DNA from: Bretschneidera sinensis | Lineage: Eukaryota; Streptophyta; Magnoliopsida; Brassicales; Akaniaceae | DNA: 64,000 bases | Assembly (NCBI GenBank): GCA_023935145.1 | Contig: CM043699.1 | Span: 63,406,138 to 63,470,137, forward strand | Direction: 5' to 3' | In this document: piece by piece, positions 22,988 to 33,445 of the stretch | How the letters are laid out: every line of letters starts with the position of its first letter | Numbering within the stretch: position 1 is the stretch's first letter | Position numbers and translations under genes: made by a program | Notes under the pieces: generated by a model | The model's database searches: none | Seen by the model: the letters and a program-made list of their open reading frames with translations, nothing else | Told to the model about the DNA's origin: nothing

Positions 22988-23700
22988 TCAACAATAATAA
23001 TCATGCTCAGCCAAGCGCTCTACTATCTGATCAATAAATGGGAGTGGAAAATGATCATTCCTTGTGGCAGCATTCCACTTATGGCAGTCTAGACACACTC
23101 TCCATCCTGACTGAACACGAGCTGGTACTAACTCATTATCCTTATTCTTCACTACCGCCAATCCAGCCCACTTGGGCACGACATGAATTGGGCTCACCCA
23201 CTTGCTATCAAAGATTGGATAAATGATCCCTGCATCCAACAACTTTATCACTTCGGTCCTCACAACCTCTTGCATAGCTGGGTTGAGCCTTCTCTGTGGC
23301 TCCCTCGATGGCTTGGCATTCTCCTCTAAATGTATCTTGTGCATCACCATTGAGGGGCTGATCCCCTTGATATTCTTAATAGTCCAGCCGATAGCTTCCT
23401 TGTGCTCTCTTAAAACGTCCAATAATTTCTCCTCTTGAGCATTAACCAAATGTGAAGCTATAATCACAGGCAAAGAATCTGTTGGACCTAGGAACTTATA
23501 CTTAAGATTGTCCGATAAAGGTTTAAGTTCCTTTTTGGGGGGCTCAGGTGCTGCGGTCTCCTCTGTCTCACTTCTCTCCATAGGAGCAGACTCCAAAATG
23601 GCATTCGCTTGCTTAAGTAACTTATCTAAATCAAAATCCTCTCCAAACTGAGCAAAGCATGCTTCCAGAATGTCCTTAGACTTCCCTCCTTTCTTGGGTG
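22988..23700 (-). pseudogene. Element D reverse transcriptase, N-terminal part only
   Basis: The open frame 22988-23596 reads LREHKEAIGWTIKNIKGISP, MHKIHLEENAKPSREPQRRL, AGIIYPIFDSKWVSPIHVVP and WRVCLDCHKWNAATRNDHFP. It ends PFIDQIVERLAEHDYYC-stop. This is the start of Athila-clade RT, closed just where FLDGYSG and later the catalytic YxDD should follow. The next bases are 3' non-coding. An upstream acidic linker (EDFDLDKLLKQA) precedes it, and no protease lies between it and gag. Confidence 0.88.
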
Positions 23701-24250
23701 CTTATAATTTCTCAGGGTAAGGCATTTTAGGTACAAATGACCTAGGAAGATCCTTAATAGTAGTTGTGGCTGTAGATGGCTCAAAATCTCTTTTCTCCTT
23801 ATTGCTACTTTCTTGCCTTTGCTGCATAGTAGGGTTCTCTTCCACTTGATTGTCCACTTCTCTCCCAGACCTCAATGTGACAATCGATTGCTCTTGTTCC
23901 TGCCTGTGTATAGGAGTTGATGAATTTTCAACCGCAAACTGTTCCCTCGCGTTGGGCACGGGTTGACTGGGGAACTTTCCCTTATCTCCTTCACCCACGT
24001 GACTTGCGATTTGACCCATTTGACTCTCTAGCTTGGCAATCGCTTGGGTGTTTACTATTGTCGCACTCCTTACTTCGCTGATAGATTGGCTGGTTATCTT
24101 CACAAAATCCTTGAGGGTGTCCTTCAATGACTGTGAAACCGATGCTGGCGCTTGAGTGGGAACTTGGTAAGCGGGTGATGGTGCTGGATCGACTGAGTGA
24201 TTATAACTTGGAACTGGTGGAGGAAATCCGAGAGGGTATTGATTGTAAGC
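23701..24250 (-). pseudogene. Element D gag, C-terminal part
   Basis: The frame 23702-24127 reads LKDTLKDFVKITSQSISEVR, AKLESQMGQIASHVGE, then VTLRSGREVDNQVEE and PRSFVPKMPYPEKL, the end of Athila-type gag. It continues upstream as YNQYPLGFPPP to the solo LTR at 24251. On the far side (25574 onward) the same frame picks up with NQLMNQGGAPH. The two halves join if the solo LTR is ignored. Confidence 0.85.
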
Positions 24251-25573
24251 TGATAGGTGCTTAAATATTCATATTTAAGCCCTTTAATTTACATTTGTTA
24301 AGTCCTAGTCTATGTTAATATAATCCATTTTACTTCATCTCTATGTTTCACATGCTTTTGTAGGGTCTTGGAGAATAAAGAAGCATTTTTTGGCACTTAA
24401 AGGAAAAAATCTGGAAATCCTGGAGCAGCTGTTGGCTAGAGTACGATCGAGCGCAAGCCCCAGTATGATAGAGCGCACCAGCGCTCGTGCGCACACAAAG
24501 AAGACTCGAGCGCAACCTTCTGATCGAGTGCACAACGAATGCGATCGAGCGCACATATACGGGCGTGAACAGTAAAACGACAGAACCGGTTTTGGAAATA
24601 GATGAGGTTTTGCATTTTAGGAAGTTTAGGGTTTTCAAAGTCTTCTTGGGTTATTCAACCCCTATAAATACACTTGTAAACACACAGAAAAGACATCATT
24701 CTTTTTATCTTTTGCTTTAGCTTGAAGTTGTAAGCTTTGGAGTGGAATTGACAACTCGTCTCCATAGTATTCTTTGGGTTTTATTTCTCATTTTTAGTTT
24801 ATGTTATGATGATGTTTATCATAGACAGCATCTGTAACTAACTCTTTATAGGGCTCGATTGAAGCCCTAATTATGCTTTCTGATACATATATTCATTGAT
24901 TACCTTTGCTAATAGCCATATTATGATGCTTTATTGATTAATGCCTGTTTATATTTAAATTCCTCATATGTGTGTGTCTGATCAATATATGCATATGGAA
25001 TGGATTAGTTAGTTGAATCAATTTGGATGACCAAGTCCTGGGTTCAACAAAAGTGACAAAAGATATCTTATCCGAATTCTTGGGTTAATCAACATGGGAA
25101 ACCGGGAGTATACACCATACCCTAGGTCTTATATGGTTGTCGATTTACACAAACCTTATGCTCTCTTAAGGAACAACTCAGCATACGCCATGCTGAATCT
25201 CTTAAGAGAGAAAAGAGTTAGAGTAGATACCATGCCTAACTCGTTGCTTAAGGAGATAAATAGCTTAAAGAGTAGATGCCATGCCCTTAGGTTAAAAACC
25301 ATTAGGTATTCATAGTATGGCTAGAGCATTGGACATTACTTATTGGGAAAGTATGATTAGTGGTGGCTATCAAACCCCTATGTTCTTATCATTATCAATC
25401 TAGACATAATAATTATTTCTCTCTTTATATTGCGAACTTGATTCTAAAGAATGAAATTTACCAATCCCTGTGGAGATGATCTCGCACTTGCACACTATGC
25501 TACTATTGACCTTGTGCACTTGCAAGTAAAACTGTAAGATTATTTGCTTATTTAGGGAGATAAACGCACAATA
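24251..25573 (+). mobile_element. Solo LTR of the element E family inside element D gag
   Basis: The 1323-bp sequence begins TGATAGGTGCTTAAATATTC and ends CGCACAATA. It aligns to the LTR at 16899-18146. No primer site or internal region follows. It is flanked by taagc (24246-24250) and tgagc (25574-25578), a 4-of-5 match to a target duplication. It has a TATA box (CTATAAATA) at about 24663 and five GATCGAGCGCA-type motifs (24445, 24467, 24503, 24522, 24543). It probably formed by LTR-LTR recombination after insertion. Confidence 0.88.
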
Positions 25574-26049
25574 TGAGCATGATGAGGGGCTCCTCCTTGA
25601 TTCATCAGTTGGTTCTGCTTCCATGAAAAATTAGGGTGGTTCCGCCACCCTGGATTGTAAGTCTCGAAGTAAGATCTATTTGATTGCTTCCGATAGTCAT
25701 TGAAAGTGTTCACTTGTTCCATGGGATACTCGGCAAAAGCTGACATAGATGGACAATTCTATGCTAAATGCATAGGACTAGCACAGATGGAACAGCTATC
25801 AACATTGAATGTATTGGCTGCATTGATGGACTGGCCGATCATCTTCATGAAATCCTTGAGGGTGTCCTCCAATGACTGTGGCTTTAGATCAAAATGGTTA
25901 GCATTGGTTGGTGGCAACACTATACAAGAAGGGGAGTTAGTCGCAACGGGTGCGAACAAATCCCTAAGGGATGTAGTGAAGTCCACGTTCCAAGCTCTAG
26001 GTTGCTCTACATTCTTCGGTTGATTTGCATTCCTCAAATTGTCCCCCAT
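25574..26049 (-). pseudogene. Element D gag, N-terminal part with core deleted
   Basis: The likely start is MGDNLRNANQPKNVEQ (26049). The frame goes to IVLPPTNANHFDLKPQ, normally the lead-in to the gag core, but jumps directly to SLEDTLKDFMKMIGQS. It then reaches a knuckle CSICASPMHLA-stop-NC (CX2CX4HX4C spacing if the stop is counted) and TYNPGWRNHPNFSW. The FP..K/LL..CP core seen in element E is missing. The protein would be a particle protein without its main assembly domain. Confidence 0.8.
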
Positions 26050-26469
26050 CTCAATCGGCTATCTCTCAACAAGTGCTTTCTTATTTTTCTAAGAGTTCTT
26101 TCTGTTTCGGGATCTAAACGTATCAACTCTAAGTTCAGGGATCTCCGACCAAGCATACACCACACAAAAAAAAAGTAAAATAAACTAACTAGTAAAAACA
26201 AAAGAATAAAATAAAGTATAAATAACAAATAACAAATAACAACAAAATAGAATAAATGCAAAAACAGAAAACACAATATTCACAAAATGGGCCAACAAAA
26301 ATTGGCAAATTTTTTATTTATTTTTATTTTTTTTGGGCAATTGCAAATAGAAACAAATAAACTAGAATAAAATTACAAAAAGAAAAATAAAACAAAAATG
26401 CTAACTAAACTAGTAGAAAAATAAAATCAATTCAGACAAAAATTTAATTTTCACAAACAAAACAACTCT
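26050..26469 (-). other. Element D 5' leader
   Basis: An A-rich (plus strand) untranslated leader between primer site and gag, with repeated AATAACAAATAACAA-like stretches near 26220. Long frames here are low-complexity and not genes. Confidence 0.6.
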
Positions 26470-26484
26470 CCGGCAATGGCGCCA
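26470..26484 (-). promoter_or_regulatory. Element D primer-binding site
   Basis: The minus strand reads TGGCGCCATTGCCGG, close to the Athila-type TGGCGCCGTTGCCGG. It is separated from the LTR end by AGTTTT, the same spacing as in element E. Confidence 0.85.
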
Positions 26485-26490
26485 AAAACT

Positions 26491-27898
26491 TGTTGTGAGT
26501 TTTAAATTACTTGCAAGCGCACGAGTCGTTTACAATATAGTGTGTACAAGTGCGAGGTCGAATCCACAGGGAATTGCGTCGTAACAATATATTTTGATCT
26601 AAACTAAACCTATTTTAACCTAGTTCCAAATTTTTAATTGTATCGTGCAAAGAATATAAACTAAACTAAATTGATTTAAAACAAATGATAGAAACACTAA
26701 GGTTTTTGAATCCACCCCACCAAATTAAAGCATATATTTTCATGACTTTATTCCCACAACTGAAAAGAAATTCCATCCTATGCATGTTCTATATAAAAGT
26801 AATTTATCAAATAATTCTACGAATCCATCGATATACAAATCACAATGAATACCCTAATTAAACCAAATCATCCAATGTACCCATTTACTTTAGAATCATA
26901 ATGGATATCCGATTTACTTTGGATGATTCACTGTATCCGTCAAAAGAAACACATGGAATATCCAATTGAACAATTTATAAACAAAACAATCAATCATAAG
27001 AATTTACTCAAACAATTGAATTGAAATAGAACATCAATACAAAAATGTTGGAATAACATATATGAAAATATAATGCTAATCAATGGCGAGACTTCATCTT
27101 CAACCTTAGATGAAGGTTTTAGCCTCTCATGATTATGAAAATAAATTTCACAATTAAAATGCTAAACATCAAACTTTAAAAAAAAAAGAAATAAATTAAA
27201 ACTGACAATACATGGATAGAGAAATTCCACTCGCAGCTGCTGTGTGGCGCTTTCTCCCTTGGTAGCAAAGCCTTCCAGGTTGCACATCGATTGCCCTTGA
27301 AGATGAAGTGAAATAGGGCTTTTATAGGGAAACTCCATGAGTGCAATGTGTTTCCGACCGATGTGAGATGTGGGATGTAGAACGTGTTTCTAACCGATGT
27401 GAGATGTGGGATTTAAGCCTTCACATGCCCTTCAAAACTTTTGCCCACGCTGAAATCATGCATAGCTTGACCTTTGTCTACTAAAACTGCCATAACTTTC
27501 TCTAGAAAAATCATATTTATGAGCCATAAAATTCTCCAGAAAATAGACATCTCGATCTTTCTAAGCATATATGGCTCATCTCCTGGTTCTTCTTGAATCA
27601 ATACAGTTTAATCCACAAAAATGACTGATCTATACGGGCAATTATGGCAATTTAGTGAAACTCATTTCCAAGTGCTTGTAAACCTGTAAAACAACGAAAA
27701 AAATAACTCAAAGTAACAAACTTTTGATTTTTTTTCACATTAAATCCTCAATTTCCTTTGCAATCCTACAAAACATTAAAAATCATATAACTAACACAAA
27801 ATATCAGATTAGGACACAACTAAAGAATTAACAAATGTAAATTAAGGGGCCAAAATATGTAATATTTGGCACTAAGTGCAAAAGTGCAAAACTAATCA
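26491..27898 (-). repeat. Element D 5' LTR
   Basis: Matches 14790-16323, but it has one copy of the segment duplicated there. It carries instead a 36-bp duplication of GTGTTTC..ACCGATGTGAG (27348 and 27384). A minus TATA box lies near 27320. After TTGGCACT (27873) the end is disturbed by AAGTGCAAAAGTGCAAAA, then CTAATCA, possibly the original CTCATCA end. Confidence 0.8.
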
Positions 27899-28396
27899 AA
27901 TACACTTGATGATCCACTTGCAGTTTTAAGTAATAAGAAGATTTTGTGACAAGGACATGGAGAGAATATGTGAAATAATTTGACCATCTCCTTACCATTT
28001 TTCTTGAAACTCTATGGATTCTTATCTCCAAACTTCAAAGTAACCAACAAATAGAGAAGAAACAAATACATAAATGTATGCATGTGCTCATAGGAAGGCA
28101 GGTGTACGCATGTGGCAAAAGCTGATTAATCTTCACCAATGAGTGCATTTAAGAGGGTAGATGAGAAAATAGAAGCCCGTGATCACTTGTATATGTATAA
28201 TTGTAAAAAAAAGATTCATGTGAAATTAGGTGTAGAACAACATCTGCACAGATAGAGAGATGGGCTATGTTATTCTAAGTTTATACCAATTTAATCAATT
28301 TTTATACCCTTTGGCTTCCAAACAACAATTATACATTTAGTTCATAAAATAATCTCAGCATATTAGGAAAAAAAAGGTGAATATCACATAGGAAAA
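27899..28396. other. Non-coding flank between elements D and F
   Basis: AT-rich sequence with no recognisable protein or RNA gene. It ends at GGAAAA, the target site of element F. Confidence 0.5.
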
Positions 28397-28987
28397 TGTT
28401 AGAAAAAATTATTTAAAATGATATTAAAGGGTTGTTTGAAAACCAAAAGGGTATTAGTTTAAATTTAAAAGTTGTGAATTAAATAGAAAGGTATGATTTA
28501 AATCTAAAGGTTGTAATTTAAATAAAAAGGTGTCAGATTTTTTAAACAGACACGATCTGGTCCATTAAAAACTAACAGACATGATCATAAGACTCTCATT
28601 AAATCTAGAAAAATCGTGTCTTTCCAACTAGAAAAGCATGACTTTCCAGAGCCTTTTGAAGATGTGTTTCTACACCTATATATAACCCTCACTCCACATT
28701 TCAGAATACAATTCATTTTTCATTTTTTTTTCTCTTTTTTTCTATAAAAAATTTTGCCATAATATTTTAGTATTTCATAGCAGAATTAAATCGAAAGTTC
28801 TTCAAATTTTGCTGTCTGGAGACTTCAAGTTTGAGATTTGGTTGTATCCTAGTGGACTATTCGGCTGTAACCCATAGCAAACTTGTTTATACAAGTGGGG
28901 ACTAATAAAACCTTAAAGATATTGATTAATTCATGCCTCTAAGTCTTAATTCTCATATTCTGTTTTTGTTTAGAAAAATTTACAACA
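28397..28987 (+). repeat. Element F 5' LTR
   Basis: 591 bp, with TATA box TATATATAA at 28677-28685. Upstream is a row of four related units with TTTAAAT (or ATTAAAT) followed by AAAGGT-like sequence at 28458, 28478, 28497 and 28517 (19-20 bp steps). Confidence 0.88.
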
Positions 28988-29041
28988 GTTTAAAGGATTT
29001 ATTTCTTTCCAACAAAATACAGAAAAAATTATTTAAAGTTA

Positions 29042-29740
29042 TGAATCAAGGCTTTGTCAAGCTAGATCGATTTGATGGAAATAATTTCAGCTGGTGGCAA
29101 GACAAGATTATGTTCTTGCTTATTGTGTTGAAAATTTCCTATATACTGGATCCAATCTACAGCTCATTCTGATAATCTAGTACCTAAGGAAGTAGAGCAG
29201 CTTCAAGTAGTAGTGATCGAATAACTATAGAAAGAAAGGAAGAAAAGAGAGGAGGACGAGTTGCTGTGTCATGGACATATTTTGAACACATTATCAGATT
29301 GCTTGTACGATATGTTCATTGACATCAAATCGGATCGTGATATTTGGAATGCTGTTGAATACAAATACAAAGTGGAGGAAGAAGGTACAAATAAGTATTT
29401 AGTTTCCAAATACTTTGATTTCAAAATATTTGACAATGAACCTATCTTAGAACAAATATATGAATTACAAGTTATTGTCAATAAACTCCAAGCTTTAAAA
29501 ATTGTTTTGCCTGAATCATTCCAAGTGGGGGCCATTATAGCTAAACTTTCCCCTTCTTGGAAGGATTATAGAAAAAGATTGTTGCACAAATATGAGGACT
29601 ACACTTTAGAACAAATTGGAAAAAAAAAAATCTTCATATTGAAGAAGAGTCACGTTTACATGACAAAAGTAGTAATGTTCAAAGTGGCCCTAAAGTGCAT
29701 CATGTGGAGGTAAGCAAAACTAAAAAAAAACATATGTTTA
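29042..29740 (+). pseudogene. Element F gag (copia, UBN2-like)
   Basis: Starts MNQGFVKLDRFDGNNFSWWQ, typical of this gag type (KLDRFDG.NF..W). After stops near 29170-29230 it continues (29261-29713) with LSDCLYDMFIDIKSDRDIWN, KYFDFKIFDNEPILEQIYEL and KLSPSWKDYRKRLLHK. The end shifts frame in an A run (about 29620). A lysine-rich tail without a clear zinc knuckle follows. It was probably never joined to an intact pol in its present form. Confidence 0.85.
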
Positions 29741-30241
29741 CAAGTGAAAGCTAGAGGAAAATTTAAGAAGACTGCAAGAAAGAATAAAGGGAAAGATAAT
29801 TTGATTTTGTATACAGTGGTATGAAAATTTAATTATTTTAAAAATAAAAGTGGACATTTGAGGATGACGATAACATGTCAATTCATTTGGTTTGATTTGT
29901 TAAAGTTGTTAGACTATTTGATCTATATGTATTTAAATTGATAATTTAATTGGGTTGATTATATTATTTAGTGACACAATAAATTTACATGAAATATTAA
30001 ATTGAGATTTATTATAAATTTATAGTAAAAGTCACTATGAACATTTATTGCTATAGCTTATTTGTGTGCATGAGTTGTTATCAAATAACATCTTGCTAGT
30101 GAGATTGATATAACATCTCTAGATTTATTTGTAAAGAATTAATGTTCAAATGACAGTATCTTGCATGAGATGTTACTATTATGTATAATAAACATGAAGT
30201 TAATAAATTTCTATATTTGTGTGTATATCTTTAAAACATAA

Positions 30242-31081
30242 TGTTGGAAAATCACCTTTGCAAGAATCCCAGGTTATGATCTTTCCAAACACCCAAATTC
30301 AGAATGATTTGTACTAAACAAGAATCAAACCATAAAAGAGAAAACACAAGCAATTGTTATTGAGGTTCAGCAAATTGCCTACGTCCCCGTGAGTTCCTCC
30401 AAGCTCTTTGCATTAAATCAATGAAGTTCTTACAATTACAACAACACCCCTTCAAGAACCATGTGTTCTTGAAGAATGAGAGAAGAGAAAAGAAAGAGAT
30501 AAGAACTAGGTGTTTCCCTGAAATTTTCCCCAAGAAAAATTCAATTACAAAGCCCTTGAACCCCTAATCTTGAATACTCTCTCTCACTACAAACACCTCT
30601 GAAGATTTGAGAGCCTATCTCTCTAAACACCAGCCACTCTTGGAATGAGACTTCTTCTTGTGTTTCATGTGTTTTTCATATGTTGTGTGATATCTAGTTA
30701 TTGCTCATAGATGACCCTTTATATAGAACAACAACTTCTTTAACCAATCTTGAAGTTAATCTCAACCCTTAGATCTCAAGAACTAAAGACTCATGGCTCT
30801 TTAAGAGTCTAAGTGAACCTGTGCGTTTTAATCAAGTCCCATGCACCAGCTGAAGAGGCTTAAAATGAGGTGTTAGGTGTGCCTTGCGCCGTGGCTCAGA
30901 ACATGGTAGGTCATGGCGCACAACAGAGGAGAAAACCTTCCAATGCTGGAGGCAGCGGCGCCCAAGGCCTTTGCTGCCGTGCACACTTGGAGGAGGACTT
31001 CCTCCTTGCTGGAGGGCGCGGCTCCAAGTGCTACTGAAGTTTCATCTTTCAACCATTTAATTCTTTAACAAATTCCCAATA
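30242..31081 (-). mobile_element. Solo LTR of the element I family
   Basis: The 840-bp sequence begins TGTTGGAAAATCACC and ends CCCAATA, with a perfect duplication cataa on both sides (30237-30241, 31082-31086). It is the reverse complement of the element I LTR type (TGTTGGGATTTGTCAAAG to GGTGATTTTCCAACA). It has the TATATAAAGGG promoter box on minus at about 30717 and the GC-rich block at about 30880-31020. No internal region is present. Confidence 0.9.
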
Positions 31082-31746
31082 CATAATATGAATATGAGTA
31101 ACATTGTGTTGAAGCACAATGATAGGGTTGTTTTGGTCTATGCATAGAAAACTCGCATGATCAATTGATACATTTGTAAGAAGAATTAATTGTAAATGGA
31201 CACATGAAAAATGAAATTTCTAGAAGTGGTGAATGAGGACGCCATATAACCTGAACATTGTGATTACCATGACTGCAATTGCATGAGTGTTATTGTATGT
31301 GTATCAAAATGAAAAAGACATGGTGATGTATATGGTAATATTTAACAAAGGTCCTAATGATGAATCAGAGAGTCCAACCACTTGTTTCAAGCAATGTAAG
31401 AGTCTTTATACTGATAAATGTGTGGGTGTAGAGTCTTGATATTCAATATCAAAATTGGGCTTCGTTTGTATGATTAAATTCCTCAATCATATTTTTTTTT
31501 ATGGCTACATTGAGTAGTAACTTGTGTATTCAGAAATAACACATGTAGTAGAAATGCGGGGGCCATTTCGTTGTTTAAAAATGAAATAATTAATTTCTTA
31601 TTATTGTTAATGTAATTTTATGTGAAAATTTGTTGAAATCTTGAAACTTATATGGTTGATATAAGTGAAACCAAGAAATACACTTTATGAAAATTAAAAT
31701 GAGAAAGCTTAATGAGAGTTAAGCTTTGAGTACTTCATAGCACATT

Positions 31747-32304
31747 ATGAGAATTTACAAGTTTAGTAGAATCTTTGGTTACCTAAAAGAAATCATAAAT
31801 TTGATTTGAACCAGTTGTATCAAGAGGATACACTGATGCCATGGTAATCCGATTGTATCATGAGGATACACCGATGTTAGTCGGATGATGAGAGTAAGAG
31901 ATATAAAATACCAAGGAGGAGGTGATGTCTCTTGGAATAGCAAGAAACAAACCTGTATATCTTACACAATGAAATCCGAATTAATTGCCTCGACAACAAT
32001 TGAGAAAAAAAATGCTGAATGGATTAATTAGAAATTTATTGTTGGAAATAAATTTTGGGGTCACATCCTATGCATTTAAAATCTATACTTTGTGATAATG
32101 AAGTTTTGTGAGAGGTACCTTAAATAGACATATCAGTCTTAGACATGCGTATGTGAGACTATAGATACAAGATGACATCATTACAATTGTCTATGTAAAG
32201 TCAAGTAAGAACTTGGCTGATCCACTTACTAAGGCACTGGTAAGAGACCTAGTAAGTAAAACATCTAGAGAGATGGAGCTTAAACCATTTAAAAGTGAGC
32301 AGTG
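31747..32304 (+). pseudogene. Element F RNase H and pol C-terminus remnant
   Basis: Frames read GGGDVSWNSKKQTCIS, MKSELIASTTIEKKNAEWIN, then a shifted VYVKSSKNLADPLTKALVRD and SKTSREMELKPF. This is the copia RNase H end with its ADPLTK tail, in correct order before the polypurine tract. Stops interrupt each part. The 29830-31746 span before it, apart from the solo LTR, has no recognisable RT or integrase. Confidence 0.75.
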
Positions 32305-32843
32305 ATGACAACCCTACCTAATGCTAGTAGACCACTAGTCTTAGGTTTTAATGAGTAATAACAAGTTATTGTGATTGACTGTTGATATTGTCACAAAGTT
32401 GTCCCATAATTGAGAAAGACAATATCGTCCATTATGTTTTAGAGGATGAGTCAAACTCTTAATGAAGTTAATAATGCGTTATAGTAACGGAAACGCAATA
32501 GGAACTTCACCTATATCAACGAAGGAGTGGTGCCGCTTCTTATAGAGAGTTATAGTTTGCTTTCTTGATGTTAATGAAACCAGGATATAGTATATAGCCA
32601 TAATAGTGCTAAGTGAAAATAAATTATCACTGAAATAAGAGAATTGTATGTGTGTGGTGGCTCCGGTTGTATCACTTAGGAATGTTGGTTTAATTTAAAG
32701 GGCACCATTCATTTCGGTATGACTTTGAGTTGTTTACACTAATAGAAGGTTTTAAATCGAAAGATACATACTTTATGCATACAAAACTCAGAGATATTGT
32801 GGTAATATTTTTCAAAATTGGTTGTTCAAACAGGTGGGGGATT

Positions 32844-33445
32844 GTTAGAAAAAAAAATCATTTAAAATGATATTAAAGGGTTGTTTGAAAACCCAAAAGG
32901 TATTAGTTTAAATCTAAAAGTTGCGATTTAAACATAAATGTATGATTTAAATCTAAAGGTTGTAATTTAAACAAAAAGTGTCAGATTTTTTAAATATTTT
33001 TTTAACAGACACGATCTTGTCAATTAAAAAATAACAAACACGATCGTAAGACTCTCATTAAATATGAAAAAATTATGTCTTTCCAACTGGAAAAACATGA
33101 CTTTCCAGAACCTTTTGAAGATGTGCTTCTACACCTATAAATACCCCTTACTCCCTACTTCAGAATACAATTCATTTTTCATTCTTTCTTCTCTTTTTTT
33201 CTATAAAAAATTCTGCCATACTATTTAAGTATTTCAAGGCAGAATTAAATCGGAAGTTCTTTAGATTTTGCTGTCTGCAGGCTTCAAGTTTCAGACTTGG
33301 TTGTATCCTGGAGGACTGTTCGATTGTAACCCATAGAAAACTTGTTTATACAAGTGGGGACGAATAAAACCTTAAAACAATGATTAATTCACGCCTCTAA
33401 ATCTTGATTATCATATTCTGTTCTCGTTTAAAAAAATTTACAACA
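32844..33445 (+). repeat. Element F 3' LTR
   Basis: 602 bp, matching 28397-28987. Its TATA box reads CTATAAATA (about 33135). It contains a small AT insertion near 32995 relative to the 5' copy. Confidence 0.88.

Larger units (their letters stand above)
14790..27898 (-). mobile_element. Element D: Athila-like gypsy retrotransposon with serial internal deletions
   Basis: LTRs at 14790-16323 and 26491 to about 27898 begin TGTTGTGAGTTTTAAATTAC on plus. Minus-strand transcription is shown by a primer site at 26470-26484 and a polypurine tract at 16324-16340. Inside, in transcript order, are a shortened gag, a gag C-terminal part, an RT start, and then 3' non-coding sequence. Protease, the RT catalytic core, RNase H and integrase are missing. 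Two plus-strand insertions interrupt it: truncated element E and a solo LTR. The right LTR end is uncertain (27875-27898) and no clear target duplication is seen (left flank ttaca). Confidence 0.85.
28397..33445 (+). mobile_element. Element F: copia element with most of pol deleted
   Basis: LTRs of 591 bp (28397-28987) and 602 bp (32844-33445) begin TGTTAGAAAAA and end TTTACAACA, flanked by a perfect 5-bp duplication gaaaa (28392-28396, 33446-33450). A polypurine tract (AACAGGTGGGGGAT, 32830-32843) precedes the 3' LTR. Gag and the RNase H end are visible; protease, integrase and RT are absent. A solo LTR (30242-31081) sits in the middle. The sequence after the 5' LTR (GTTTAAAGGATTTATTTC) is not the tRNA-Met site used by the other copias here. 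Confidence 0.88.

Noticed and set aside
24341..24720. Frames rich in Arg/Ser/Cys on both strands
   Set aside because: Within the solo LTR, created by the repeated GATCGAGCGCAC motif.
16899..25573. Reading E plus the solo LTR as one complete element with two LTRs
   Set aside because: Sequence between about 22410 and 24250 is minus-strand element D gag/RT, whose frame continues on the far side of the 24251-25573 LTR, so that LTR is a separate insertion.
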